Shown: in pieces, positions 1-8,510 of the stretch | How the letters are laid out: the number at the start of each line of letters is the position of its first letter | How positions within the stretch are numbered: the stretch's first letter is position 1 | DNA from: Clostridia bacterium | Lineage (GTDB): Bacteria; Bacillota; Clostridia; Oscillospirales; Acutalibacteraceae | NCBI GenBank assembly: GCA_017416765.1 | Contig: JAFQBE010000020.1 | Coordinates: forward strand, 19,570-83,569 | Length of the DNA: 64,000 nt | Direction: 5' to 3' | The notes under the pieces: generated by a model | Databases searched by the model: none | The model's input: the letters and a program-made list of their open reading frames with translations, nothing else | What the model was told of the DNA's origin: nothing | Position numbers and translations under genes: made by a program

Positions 1-17
1 ATTGCAAGGAGAAAAAT

Positions 18-1151
18 ATGCTTTTAATTTCAAACGGTCTTTTACACACAATGGAAAGCGATAAACCGTTGAAGGCGGATATTCTGATAGATAACGGTAA
101 AATAATAAAAATAAAAGAGCAAATTCTTCCGTCAGCTGAAACAGAAATTTTTGACGCTGAAAACCTTAATGTTTATCCCGGATTTATAGATGCACACAGC
201 CATATCGGAATTGCAGAAGACAGAATTTCATCACAAAATGATACAAGTAACGAGAACACAAACCCCGTAACGCCCGCATTAAGAGGAATAGACAGCATAA
301 ACCCTATGGACAGCGCTTTTCACAATGCAATTGCTGCAGGAATTACAGGTGTTATGGTAGGTCCCGGAAGTGCCAATGCTGTTGGCGGACAATTTGCATT
401 TATAAAAACCTACGGCAGATGTATTGACGATATGGTTATTCTTGCCCCTGCTGCAATTAAAATAGCTTTCGGTGAAAATCCGATGAACTGTTACGGTCTT
501 AACGGTAATATGCCGTCAAGCCGTATGGGAATTGCTTCACTGATTCGAGAAGAATTGTTCCGCGCAAAACAATATTTTTCACAAAACCAATCGGGTAACA
601 AGGATTTTACGCTGGAATGCTACAAAGAGCTTTTTGAAAAGAAAATTCCGCTTAAAGCTCACGCCCATCGAACCGATGACATTTTCACAGCAATAAGAAT
701 TGCCAAGGAATTTGACCTTGAGCTTACAATTGACCACTGCACGGAGGGCCACCTGATTGCGCAGGAAATTGCAGACAGCGGTTATCCTGCCATTGTAGGA
801 CCTTCTCTGGCTTCCCGCAACAAAGACGAAGTAAGTCTGTCAGATTTTAAAACCGTCGGTATTCTTCATAAAGCCGGAGTAAAGGTTGCAATAACCACCG
901 ACCATCCTGTTTCCAGAATACAGTATTTGCCATTATGTGCAGGTATTGCAGCAAAAGAAGGCTTAGGTCAAACAGCTGCCCTGCGTGCAATTACCATTGA
1001 TGCGGCACGAATATGCAGGGTTGACCACAGATTAGGCAGCCTGAAAGAAGGCAAAGATGCCGATATTGTTATTTATGAAGGTAATCCTTTAGAAATAAAT
1101 TCCGAAGTTAAAGCAACAGTTATAAACGGTGAAATCGTGTGGCGAAACTAA
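18..1151 (+). CDS. Metal-dependent amidohydrolase, imidazolonepropionase-like
   Basis: This 377-residue protein belongs to the amidohydrolase superfamily, which hydrolyses cyclic amides or related C-N bonds in a TIM barrel. The metal ligands are visible: H-x-H in GFIDAHSH (H60, H62), a second H-x-H in KAHAH (H215, H217), IDH (H240) and the late barrel Asp in TTDHP (D295). The N- and C-terminal strands form the small beta-sandwich typical of the family, ending in a DADIVIYEG stretch. The start is ATG with AAGGAG six bases upstream. There is no signal peptide, so it is cytoplasmic. The gene is followed by a hairpin terminator shared with the convergent tRNA-Ala. The exact substrate cannot be named; proteins of this kind are usually annotated only as amidohydrolase. 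Confidence 0.85.
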   Translation: MLLISNGLLHTMESDKPLKADILIDNGKIIKIKEQILPSAETEIFDAENLNVYPGFIDAHSHIGIAEDRISSQNDTSNENTNPVTPALRGIDSINPMDSAFHNAIAAGITGVMVGPGSANAVGGQFAFIKTYGRCIDDMVILAPAAIKIAFGENPMNCYGLNGNMPSSRMGIASLIREELFRAKQYFSQNQSGNKDFTLECYKELFEKKIPLKAHAHRTDDIFTAIRIAKEFDLELTIDHCTEGHLIAQEIADSGYPAIVGPSLASRNKDEVSLSDFKTVGILHKAGVKVAITTDHPVSRIQYLPLCAGIAAKEGLGQTAALRAITIDAARICRVDHRLGSLKEGKDADIVIYEGNPLEINSEVKATVINGEIVWRN

Positions 1152-1163
1152 AAAGCAAAAAAA

Positions 1164-1186
1164 AGACAGTCCGCAGACTGTCTTTT

Positions 1187-1187
<1 letters not shown>
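1164..1187. terminator. Bidirectional hairpin terminator
   Basis: An 8-bp stem (agacagtc/gactgtct) with a cgca loop is flanked by A-run on the left and T-run on the right. It can stop the amidohydrolase transcript on the plus strand and the tRNA-Ala transcript on the minus strand. Confidence 0.8.
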
Positions 1188-1262
<75 letters not shown>

Positions 1263-1274
1263 GAGTGCTTGAAT

Positions 1275-1303
1275 ATAATATCACATTAAAGAAAATAAAT
1301 CAA
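1275..1303 (-). promoter_or_regulatory. Sigma-A promoter for tRNA-Ala
   Basis: On the minus strand TTGATT is followed by a 17-nt spacer and TATTAT with an upstream TGa (extended -10). It lies just 12 bases before the tRNA 5' end. Confidence 0.65.
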
Positions 1304-1311
1304 GAGAAAAA

Positions 1312-2145
1312 TTAAATTATTTTTTGCAAGCCTAAAAAGTAGATAAGAACCAACGCGCCGAGGACTATACGGTAAATACCGAAAAGCTTGAAATCCTTTT
1401 TCTTGATATAGCTCATAAGGAACTTTACAACACCGAGCGAAACCGCAAACGCTGTTACGCAGCCGACAAGCAGAACAATAATCTCATCAGTTGAAAAGCT
1501 GAAACCAAAATCAAGCAGCTTGAGTGCGCTAAGGCCGAACATTACCGGTACGGCAAGGAAAAACGTAAACTCTGCTGCCGCAACGCGCGATACGCCGATA
1601 ATCAGCGCGCCGATAATTGTGGAACCCGAACGCGAAGTACCGGGAATTATTGAAAGCACCTGAAACAAACCGATTAACAAAGCCTCTTTATAGCTTATCA
1701 TTTCAAGCTGATTTGTTTTCGGTGTTTTATTTTTTGCCATATTTTCTATGACTATGAATGCCACACCGTAGATAATAAGAGTCAGCGCAATTACAACGGG
1801 TGTATGTAGCCGCGATTCGATAAAATCATCAAAAAGCAGGGTTACAACAGCACCGGGAATACAGGCGATTACAACCTTAACCCACAGAGAAAAGGTATCC
1901 TTTTTTATTTTCATGCCGTTATTGATTTCAAACGGTATCATGCGCTTGAAGAACACGCTTACAACCGCAAGAATTGCACCAAGCTGAATTACAACAAAGA
2001 ACATTTCTTTAAATGCGTCGCTCATTTCAAGCTGTAAAAACTCATCGACGAGCAGCATATGCCCCGTACTGCTGATAGGCAGCCATTCGGTTATACCTTC
2101 GACAATGCCGAGAAAAACAGCTTTTAAAATTTCGGTTATATTCAT
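1312..2145 (-). CDS. uppP: Undecaprenyl-diphosphatase UppP (BacA family)
   Basis: This integral membrane enzyme dephosphorylates undecaprenyl diphosphate to recycle the lipid carrier for peptidoglycan and other wall polymers; high levels give bacitracin resistance. The 277-residue product has the two family signatures: GIVEGITEWLPISSTGHM near residues 13-30 (E16, E20, H29) and PGTSRSGST near 168-176 (R172), plus about eight hydrophobic segments. The start chosen is the ATG at 2145, preceded by AAAGGAG with normal spacing; an upstream in-frame TTG would place the ribosome site inside the gene. It stands alone and divergent from the TIR gene. Confidence 0.95.
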   Translation of the reverse strand: MNITEILKAVFLGIVEGITEWLPISSTGHMLLVDEFLQLEMSDAFKEMFFVVIQLGAILAVVSVFFKRMIPFEINNGMKIKKDTFSLWVKVVIACIPGAVVTLLFDDFIESRLHTPVVIALTLIIYGVAFIVIENMAKNKTPKTNQLEMISYKEALLIGLFQVLSIIPGTSRSGSTIIGALIIGVSRVAAAEFTFFLAVPVMFGLSALKLLDFGFSFSTDEIIVLLVGCVTAFAVSLGVVKFLMSYIKKKDFKLFGIYRIVLGALVLIYFLGLQKII

Positions 2146-2170
2146 AAGAAAATTCTCCTTTATCAACTGA

Positions 2171-2199
2171 TTGACTTAAACAAGTATAAATGATATACT
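2171..2199 (+). promoter_or_regulatory. Sigma-A promoter for the TIR gene
   Basis: TTGACT, 17-nt spacer, TATACT, with TGa directly before the -10 (extended -10). The expected transcript start is near 2206, giving a leader of about 48 nt. Confidence 0.7.
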
Positions 2200-2253
2200 T
2201 TATTATGTATATATGTAATCTTGCACAAATTTTTAACTGTGGGGGATATTTTT

Positions 2254-4401
2254 ATGGCTGTATTCAAATGTAAAATGTGCGGAGCAAGTCTTGACGTACG
2301 CTCAGGTTCAACCATAATAACCTGTGAATACTGTGGTTCAACGCAGACCTTACCACACCTGAACGATGAACTTATTGCAAACCTTTTTAACCGTGCCAAT
2401 AACCTGAGATTAAAATGTGAATTTGACAAAGCTGCTCAGGTTTACGAAAAAATACTCAACGAAAACAACAGTATGGCAGAAGCACACTGGGGATTGTTGC
2501 TTTGCAAATACGGCATTGAATATGTTGAAGACCCCAAAACCTACAAACGCATCCCCACCTGCCACAGAACACAGTATGAATCCATACTGTCCGATGTTGA
2601 TTACCTTGCTGCGCTTGCAAATTCAGACGGTGAAGCAAAAGAAATATATAAAAACCAGGCACAGGAAATAGCAAACCTACAGAAAGATATACTTACAATA
2701 GTCAAAAATGAAAAACCGTTTGATGTTTTTATTTGTTACAAAGAAACCGATGAAAACGGAAAAAGAACGGTTGACAGCACCCTCGCCAACGATATTTATT
2801 ACCAGCTTACGCGTGAGGGCTTAAAAGTATTCTATGCCGCTATAACACTCGAGGATAAACTCGGCATAGAATATGAACCGTACATATTTGCCGCCCTCAA
2901 TTCAGCAAAAGCTATGCTTGTCATCGGCACAAAACCCGAACACTTTGATTCCGTCTGGGTCAAAAACGAATGGTCGCGATACTTGAAAATAATTAAAACT
3001 GACCGTTCAAAAATGCTTATCCCCTGCTACCGCGATATGGATGCATATGATTTACCCGAAGAATTTTCTCACCTTCAGGCACAGGATATGAGCAAAATAG
3101 GCTTTGTAAACGATATTGTACGCGGAATCCAAAAAATTGCAGGCAGCTCCCCTGACAAAGAACCGGTTATTGTAAATTCAGCGGCAGGCAATTCCGCCGC
3201 ATTGTTAAAGCGAGCATTCCTTATGCTTGAAGACGGCGATTTTGCACGCGCTGACGAATTCTGCGAGCAAGTGCTTAACATCGACGCTGAAAATGCACAG
3301 GCATACCTCGGCAAGCTAATGGTTGAATATAAAGCCAGAACTACAGACGATTTAAAAAAATGCTTTAAACCCATTTTTGACAGCGGAAACTTTCAGAAAG
3401 CCCAACGCTTCGGCGACGCTGCGTTCAATGAAAAGCTTGAAGAAATTGTAAAACCGGTCAGACAGTATTTTGAAGAACTGCGTATTGCCGCAGAAAAAGC
3501 AGCAAAAGAAGCAGAACAGAAGCGACTGAAAAAAGCAAAAATAGCTAAAATATTTTTAACAGTTTTATTATTCGCAATACTTGCAGCTATAGCAGGCTTC
3601 ATATTGAATCTTACGGTATTTATTCCGCAGGGGCAGTATAACGATGCGCTGAAACTGGCCGACGAAGGAAAATACGAAGAAGCTATTTCTATGATGGAAG
3701 GAATACCGGATTATAAGGATTCTGCAGAACAAATAAAATTAATTGAAGAAAAACAAATCGAATCTGCCATGCCTGATTATGATTTCGGTAAAGTTATTGA
3801 AAATCCAAAAAAATCTGATTTTAATGTTTTTTATAATATGATTAAAACCAGTGCACCGGTATGGCAATCTATGACCTCTTTTGTTTCGGAAAGCACTGAA
3901 ACAAAAGAAATTATAGAAAACATAATTCTTAGCGGAAGTACTCCCATTGGCATTTTTTACCATTTTGATTTTGAAAAAGAATATGTATTGGATCCTCATT
4001 TCGTACCTACCGAAGAAGAAAAATATGCAACTGAATACTGCAGATATAACGCCGGTGATATCGACTGGTTATTAAAAGCAATATTTGACAAAAACCCGAT
4101 TCGTTATAGACGCAGCACAGTTGATTGGACCTCATTGTATTTTGAAGATAAATATTTTTATAGATTTTCGTTGGAAGCCGGTGCCGGAATAGGTATAACA
4201 GATGTTGTCAAATTCACTCCTAAATACAAAGAAATTGAAGATAATGTTTACAAATTTACCATCAATGCTACTACTGAATGGGAATATGATTATGGCGAAA
4301 CCCAGGATTACAAATGGGAGTTCGTAGCAACACCGATGAAAAGTAAGGATTTCGGCACATACTGGAAGATTATTTCTTTCACACAGTTAAATACAAAGTA
4401 A
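2254..4401 (+). CDS. Zinc-ribbon, TPR-like, TIR and transmembrane protein
   Basis: This 715-residue protein has several parts. An N-terminal zinc ribbon carries C6xxC9 and C24xxC27. A TPR-like helical stretch covers about 40-90. A TIR domain spans about 155-290 (starts FDVFICYKET). A second TPR-like stretch covers about 313-365. A Lys/Glu/Ala-rich helix runs 400-430, followed by one membrane segment (432-456) and a 260-residue C-terminal region that begins with a GKYEEAISMM-type repeat. In the TIR domain, WVKNEW (E239) sits where SARM1-type NADase TIRs have their catalytic Glu (WVHKE), so NAD cleavage is possible but unproven. The start is the ATG after GTGGGGGAT. The gene is single, with its own promoter and terminator; no defence genes flank it. 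It could be a stress or phage sensor, or a scaffold. Confidence 0.75.
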   Translation: MAVFKCKMCGASLDVRSGSTIITCEYCGSTQTLPHLNDELIANLFNRANNLRLKCEFDKAAQVYEKILNENNSMAEAHWGLLLCKYGIEYVEDPKTYKRIPTCHRTQYESILSDVDYLAALANSDGEAKEIYKNQAQEIANLQKDILTIVKNEKPFDVFICYKETDENGKRTVDSTLANDIYYQLTREGLKVFYAAITLEDKLGIEYEPYIFAALNSAKAMLVIGTKPEHFDSVWVKNEWSRYLKIIKTDRSKMLIPCYRDMDAYDLPEEFSHLQAQDMSKIGFVNDIVRGIQKIAGSSPDKEPVIVNSAAGNSAALLKRAFLMLEDGDFARADEFCEQVLNIDAENAQAYLGKLMVEYKARTTDDLKKCFKPIFDSGNFQKAQRFGDAAFNEKLEEIVKPVRQYFEELRIAAEKAAKEAEQKRLKKAKIAKIFLTVLLFAILAAIAGFILNLTVFIPQGQYNDALKLADEGKYEEAISMMEGIPDYKDSAEQIKLIEEKQIESAMPDYDFGKVIENPKKSDFNVFYNMIKTSAPVWQSMTSFVSESTETKEIIENIILSGSTPIGIFYHFDFEKEYVLDPHFVPTEEEKYATEYCRYNAGDIDWLLKAIFDKNPIRYRRSTVDWTSLYFEDKYFYRFSLEAGAGIGITDVVKFTPKYKEIEDNVYKFTINATTEWEYDYGETQDYKWEFVATPMKSKDFGTYWKIISFTQLNTK

Positions 4402-4408
4402 AATGCAC

Positions 4409-4446
4409 AACAACCTGCCGCTCAAATCAAGAGGCAGGTTGTTTTA
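4409..4446. terminator. Convergent terminator hairpin
   Basis: An 11-bp stem (aacaacctgcc/ggcaggttgtt) closes on a loop that can pair further (ctc/gag) and is followed by TTTTA on the plus strand. It lies between the convergent TIR and phosphoesterase genes and probably serves both. Confidence 0.75.
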
Positions 4447-4460
4447 TACTTTTTTAACCG

Positions 4461-5663
4461 TTAAACGGTAAATTCTGCGGCAAGGCTGTTTGATGATTTG
4501 TTATTCCAAAAGCCCCTTGCTGTAATATTGAGTGTATACTCGCCGCCTGCAAGGTTTTCAATTTTGCAGCCGATTGTTTCGGGCATATTTTTGATATAGT
4601 ACCTTGACCAGAAGCAAAGCTGACGGACAATAGCGTTATCGCTCTTGCGGCGGACTGTTACCTTATAGTCATTTACGCGGTCCTCATCAATTTTTGCCTG
4701 AGTAAACTCAACGGACACATCGTTGCCTTCTGTTTTAATTTCAACCTTTGCATCATCGGCAAAATAAGGCTTTACACTTGTGTTATAGCGTTCGTCGGTA
4801 TAGGTGAATGTATCAGGCTCCCACGGAGTTTCGATAAGCCATTCGTAGCCGAAAAAGCTTTCGGTAAGCACATCGTAGGGCTTTAATAACACCCTGCCGT
4901 TTGCATCTGCTTCAACGATAACGAACTGCGCCGCTTCAGCTTCATTGGGCGGAACGGTACCGTATATTTTATCAAACTCATCAAGCTCAAAATACTTAAA
5001 GCTGCCTGTACCTACGCTTGTGAAATGCTGCTGGTGGATTGAACGAGGGTCATTTGCAGGCGCATGGGAGTGACCGGAAAAGTCAATAATCTGCGGGTAA
5101 TTCATAAGGATATCAGTGATTTCGTCTTCACCCCAGTAAATATTGCCGTAAACAGTACCCTGAATATGCGGATGCTGGAAGAAGAAAACGGGCTTGAACG
5201 GATTATCTGATACAGCTTTATCAAGTTCAGCCCTTATCCATTCGCGCTTTTCATCGCTGAAATGGCAGCCCTTTGTTGTTGTAACGGATACGAAATGAAA
5301 GCCGTTGATAACAATGTGATTGTCTGCAGGAATATTAAAGATGCGGTCAAACTTTTCAAGTGCCGCTTCTTCGCCGCCGTCACAGAAAAATTCGTGGCTT
5401 GCCATAGTGAGCAGCCATTTTGTTCCGGGCTTTAAGCATTCGTCAAATGCATCCTTGACATCCTGCATCTGTTCATCTCTGCCGCCGTCGGCAAAGTCAC
5501 CGTTGATACAGACAAGATCGAGGTTTTTGTATTCACAGCTTTCTGCGTATTTATATGCAAGCGCCAGACCCTTGCGGAAGTTTTCAACCCTCTGCGGATG
5601 TTCGCGGTTGGCATGCAAATCGCTTGAAGCAATAAATCTTATAACAGGTGTAAAATTTTCCAT
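4461..5663 (-). CDS. Calcineurin-like metallophosphoesterase (cytoplasmic)
   Basis: This 400-residue protein is a calcineurin-type dimetal phosphoesterase. Visible motifs are D-x-H in SSDLHANREH, NGDFADGG (metal-bridging Asp), FFQHPH and FSGHSHAP. The usual GNHE is replaced by MASHEF, so one metal site or the catalytic His position may differ. A C-terminal beta-rich region of about 100 residues (after about 290) follows the catalytic core. The start is the ATG at 5663 behind AAAGGAG; no signal peptide is present. It is divergent from two further phosphoesterases, suggesting a shared theme of phosphate ester or cyclic phosphodiester cleavage. The substrate is unknown. Confidence 0.8.
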   Translation of the reverse strand: MENFTPVIRFIASSDLHANREHPQRVENFRKGLALAYKYAESCEYKNLDLVCINGDFADGGRDEQMQDVKDAFDECLKPGTKWLLTMASHEFFCDGGEEAALEKFDRIFNIPADNHIVINGFHFVSVTTTKGCHFSDEKREWIRAELDKAVSDNPFKPVFFFQHPHIQGTVYGNIYWGEDEITDILMNYPQIIDFSGHSHAPANDPRSIHQQHFTSVGTGSFKYFELDEFDKIYGTVPPNEAEAAQFVIVEADANGRVLLKPYDVLTESFFGYEWLIETPWEPDTFTYTDERYNTSVKPYFADDAKVEIKTEGNDVSVEFTQAKIDEDRVNDYKVTVRRKSDNAIVRQLCFWSRYYIKNMPETIGCKIENLAGGEYTLNITARGFWNNKSSNSLAAEFTV

Positions 5664-5700
5664 TATTATGTAAATCTCCTTTGAGCTTGATTTCTTTTTG

Positions 5701-5729
5701 ATTTTACCACAACTGAAGATATATGGCAA
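5701..5729 (-). promoter_or_regulatory. Sigma-A promoter for the minus-strand phosphoesterase
   Basis: On the minus strand TTGCCA, 17-nt spacer, TAAAAT, about 38 bases before the chosen start. Confidence 0.6.
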
Positions 5730-5764
5730 CCAAAACATAAAATAAAAAATTAACTTTTATTTAA

Positions 5765-5794
5765 TTGACATATGGGAAAATAAGGTTGTATAAT
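5765..5794 (+). promoter_or_regulatory. Sigma-A promoter for the phosphoesterase pair
   Basis: Consensus TTGACA, 18-nt spacer, consensus TATAAT, followed by an A/T-rich leader and the GAAAGGAAA ribosome site of the gene at 5833. Confidence 0.75.
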
Positions 5795-5832
5795 TATTTT
5801 ATAAAAATTTTTTAACGAAAGGAAATATAAAA

Positions 5833-7272
5833 ATGAAAACATTCCGCAATTCATTTGCCGCCGTTTTAGCGGTTATAATGCTGTTTACCTGCACTTTTGC
5901 AGCTAACGCTGTAAGTAAGGAAGTATGGGACAGCAACTGGACAGCAAAACAAGAAGATATCAACGCCGCAGTTGTAATGACACCCGGTGCTGACGAAACA
6001 CAGCGCGTTATATCATGGTATTCTGACAGCGACAACGGCAAGGTTGTGCTTTACGACATACTCGGAGCTGACCACATTTTCAATGCAGGCGCTACTGCAA
6101 CACCCGACGGTGACTACAGACTTTCCGCTACGGTTACCGACCTTCTCCCCGGCAGAGAATATTCATACATCTGCAAATCAGGAGACTGGGAAAGCGACAC
6201 ATATACTTTTACAACTATTGACGATGCCGCATTTACCGCAGTTTACATGACAGACATTCATGTTTCATTTGACAAAACACCCGAAAACTCCGTACGCGAT
6301 ACAGCATACAACCTTGACCTTGTGCTTGAAACTGCCGTAAACAAGGCTGCAAGCAAAGGCAGCACACTTGACCTTGTTCTTTCCGCAGGTGACCAGGCAT
6401 CCGACGGTCTGCGTGAAGAATATGTCGGTGTAACAGCAAATAAATACCTCAAAGAAATTCCCATGGCTTTCTGCATAGGCAACCACGACCGTAAGAGTGC
6501 CGACTACAACTATTTCCATGTTGCAAAGCCCAACACAATTGATATGGGCTTAAAATCCTACACAGGTACAGACTATGCTTTCGTCAAGGGTAATGTACTT
6601 TTCCTTATGATTGACACAAACAACACCAGCATGGCTGGTCACCGCGAATTCATTCAGAACGCGGTAAACACATATCCCGACACCAAGTGGAGAGTTGCTG
6701 TTTTCCATCACGACCTTTACAGCGGCAGAATTGAAAGCAGAGAAAGTGAAAACGCATTTCTCCGCCTCATGTGGGCACCCGTTGCCGACGAATTCGGTTT
6801 TGACCTTTGCCTTACAGGTCACAGCCACTACTACACAATTTCCAACGTAATGTACAACAACAAAACCGTTGCACCCGTTGAAAACGGCGGTAAAATAACC
6901 GACCCCGCCGGTACGGTTTACATGGTTTCCGGCTCAATTAACAACCCCAGAACAGATGCTGACGGTCTGAGCAAAAATATCGGTCACGCCGTACTTACGG
7001 AAGAAAAGATTTACAACCTTATTGATTTTTCCGCAAACAGCATTGTTATCAACTCCTACACGGTTGAAAGCGATGAATGCATCGGTTCACTCACAATTGA
7101 AAAAACAAGCAACGCAGGCGGACACAGCTATTCTTCCCCCATGTCATGGCTTAACAAGGTTATTGATGTTATCAGCGCAATTGCCTGCATAGTAAACAAC
7201 ATCGGCAGATATTATGACTATACACAGCTTGGTTTCGATATTCCGCTGTTTGACGGACTTCTTGGTAAATAA
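5833..7272 (+). CDS. Secreted purple-acid-phosphatase-like metallophosphoesterase
   Basis: This 479-residue exported phosphoesterase has a signal peptide (about 1-26, ending CTFAANA). An N-terminal fibronectin-like domain of about 100 residues follows, like that of purple acid phosphatases. The calcineurin core then shows YMTDIHVSFD, SAGDQASDG, CIGNHDRKS, FHHDLYSG and LTGHSHYY. All five metal motifs look intact. The C-terminal 60 residues are mildly hydrophobic and may contact the membrane. The ribosome site GAAAGGAAA precedes the ATG. The next gene, another phosphoesterase, starts two bases after this stop, so they are co-transcribed. It probably releases phosphate from extracellular organic phosphates; the substrate is not determined. 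Confidence 0.85.
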   Translation: MKTFRNSFAAVLAVIMLFTCTFAANAVSKEVWDSNWTAKQEDINAAVVMTPGADETQRVISWYSDSDNGKVVLYDILGADHIFNAGATATPDGDYRLSATVTDLLPGREYSYICKSGDWESDTYTFTTIDDAAFTAVYMTDIHVSFDKTPENSVRDTAYNLDLVLETAVNKAASKGSTLDLVLSAGDQASDGLREEYVGVTANKYLKEIPMAFCIGNHDRKSADYNYFHVAKPNTIDMGLKSYTGTDYAFVKGNVLFLMIDTNNTSMAGHREFIQNAVNTYPDTKWRVAVFHHDLYSGRIESRESENAFLRLMWAPVADEFGFDLCLTGHSHYYTISNVMYNNKTVAPVENGGKITDPAGTVYMVSGSINNPRTDADGLSKNIGHAVLTEEKIYNLIDFSANSIVINSYTVESDECIGSLTIEKTSNAGGHSYSSPMSWLNKVIDVISAIACIVNNIGRYYDYTQLGFDIPLFDGLLGK

Positions 7273-7274
7273 TT

Positions 7275-8408
7275 ATGAAAAAACAACTTAAATTCGATAA
7301 CAACGGTAAATTCAGAATGTTACTTTTCGGTGATTTGCATGAGCCCTGTGTATTTGACACCGAAAACGACAGAGCAAGATTTCACGATATGCAGCTGCTT
7401 ATGCAAACAGCTGTAAAGCAGTTAAAGCCCGACCTTTGCATTTTAATGGGCGATACATATACCGACGGTATCCGTAACCCAAGGGAAAATATTGCGCTTA
7501 TAACAAAGCCGATTACGGATGCGGGTGTACCCTTTGCTGCAGTTCTCGGCAACCATGAACACGACCAGGGCACGGAAGATAAAATTGTCGATGCATATGT
7601 AAGCAATCCCAACTGCCTTTGCTTCAATGATGACCCCGACATTACGGGCGACATGAATTTCAACCTTACAATCAAGGCAAGTGACAGCGATAAGGATGCA
7701 TTCAACCTTTGGTTTATCGATTCAAACAACTGCTGTGACGACCGCAATATTTCAATTTATGATTGGGTACACAAAGACCAGATTGCTTGGTACGAAAAGA
7801 AAGCCAACAAATTGAAAGAAGAAAACGGCGGACAAACCGTACCGGCAATTGTTTTCCAGCACACACCCGTTTATGAAGAACGACTTGCTTACCGCGAGTG
7901 CAAGCCCTGGGAGCTTTACCAATCTGTAAAGGGTCACGGTAAGCGTTCAAGCAAAAGATATGTCGGCAACGAAAAAGTGATTGATGGCTATGTTGGCGAG
8001 GACCCCTGCGCACCCGAATACAATCCCGGTCAGTTTGAAAGCTGGAAAAAGACGGGTGATGTAATAGGCGCATTTTTCGGTCATGACCATCTTAATGACT
8101 TCACCTGCGTTATAGACGGCATTACAATGGGACAGTGTAAAACAGCAGGCTTCCGCTGCTTTACTGACGGCTGTCAGAGCTGTGTTCGTATAGTTGACCT
8201 TGATGAAAGGGATTTGCGCAAGCTTGAAACAAAGGTTATTCATTACAAGGAATTCGGGCTTAAATGCACCTGCCTCGGTCCCCTGCTCCGTACTTTCAAC
8301 GACAAGCAGTATATTACCTTTGTAACAACAGCACACATTGCAGCAGCTGCCGCCGCAATAGGCACAACAGCTTTTGCAATTAAGAAATTCAAAAAAAGAA
8401 AGAAATAA
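7275..8408 (+). CDS. Metallophosphoesterase with C-terminal membrane anchor
   Basis: This 377-residue calcineurin-type phosphoesterase has complete motifs: LFGDLHEP, LMGDTYTDG, VLGNHEHDQ, FQHTPVYEE and FFGHDHLND. There is no N-terminal signal peptide, but the last 35 residues form an alanine-rich hydrophobic helix (TAHIAAAAAAIGTT) followed by a KKFKKRKK tail, which looks like a C-terminal anchor with the basic end in the cytoplasm. The family resembles the size2/Dcr2-like phosphatases. It begins two bases after the secreted phosphoesterase and is followed by a strong terminator. The pair may work in sequence on one substrate, one outside and one at the membrane; that is inference. Confidence 0.8.
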   Translation: MKKQLKFDNNGKFRMLLFGDLHEPCVFDTENDRARFHDMQLLMQTAVKQLKPDLCILMGDTYTDGIRNPRENIALITKPITDAGVPFAAVLGNHEHDQGTEDKIVDAYVSNPNCLCFNDDPDITGDMNFNLTIKASDSDKDAFNLWFIDSNNCCDDRNISIYDWVHKDQIAWYEKKANKLKEENGGQTVPAIVFQHTPVYEERLAYRECKPWELYQSVKGHGKRSSKRYVGNEKVIDGYVGEDPCAPEYNPGQFESWKKTGDVIGAFFGHDHLNDFTCVIDGITMGQCKTAGFRCFTDGCQSCVRIVDLDERDLRKLETKVIHYKEFGLKCTCLGPLLRTFNDKQYITFVTTAHIAAAAAAIGTTAFAIKKFKKRKK

Positions 8409-8416
8409 TACAGAAC

Positions 8417-8452
8417 AACGGATATCTGTTTATGGCGGATATCCGTTATTTA
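8417..8452 (+). terminator. Hairpin terminator after the phosphoesterase pair
   Basis: A 9-bp stem (aacggatat/atatccgtt) with a 13-nt loop and a following T-rich run. It is directly followed by the -35 of the next promoter. Confidence 0.75.
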
Positions 8453-8481
8453 TTGACAAGTAAATATATTTGAAATATAAT
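8453..8481 (+). promoter_or_regulatory. Consensus sigma-A promoter for the fucosidase operon
   Basis: Perfect TTGACA, exactly 17 nt, perfect TATAAT. It sits immediately after the upstream terminator, so the fucosidase and hydrolase are independently transcribed. Confidence 0.85.
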
Positions 8482-8510
8482 TTCAGTATACTGTTTTTTG
8501 GAGTCATATT

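Noticed and set aside
2254-4401. Calling a TIR-based anti-phage system such as Thoeris or a CBASS effector
   Set aside because: No partner genes (ThsA-like, cyclase) are adjacent; a single gene with promoter and terminator is all that is seen.
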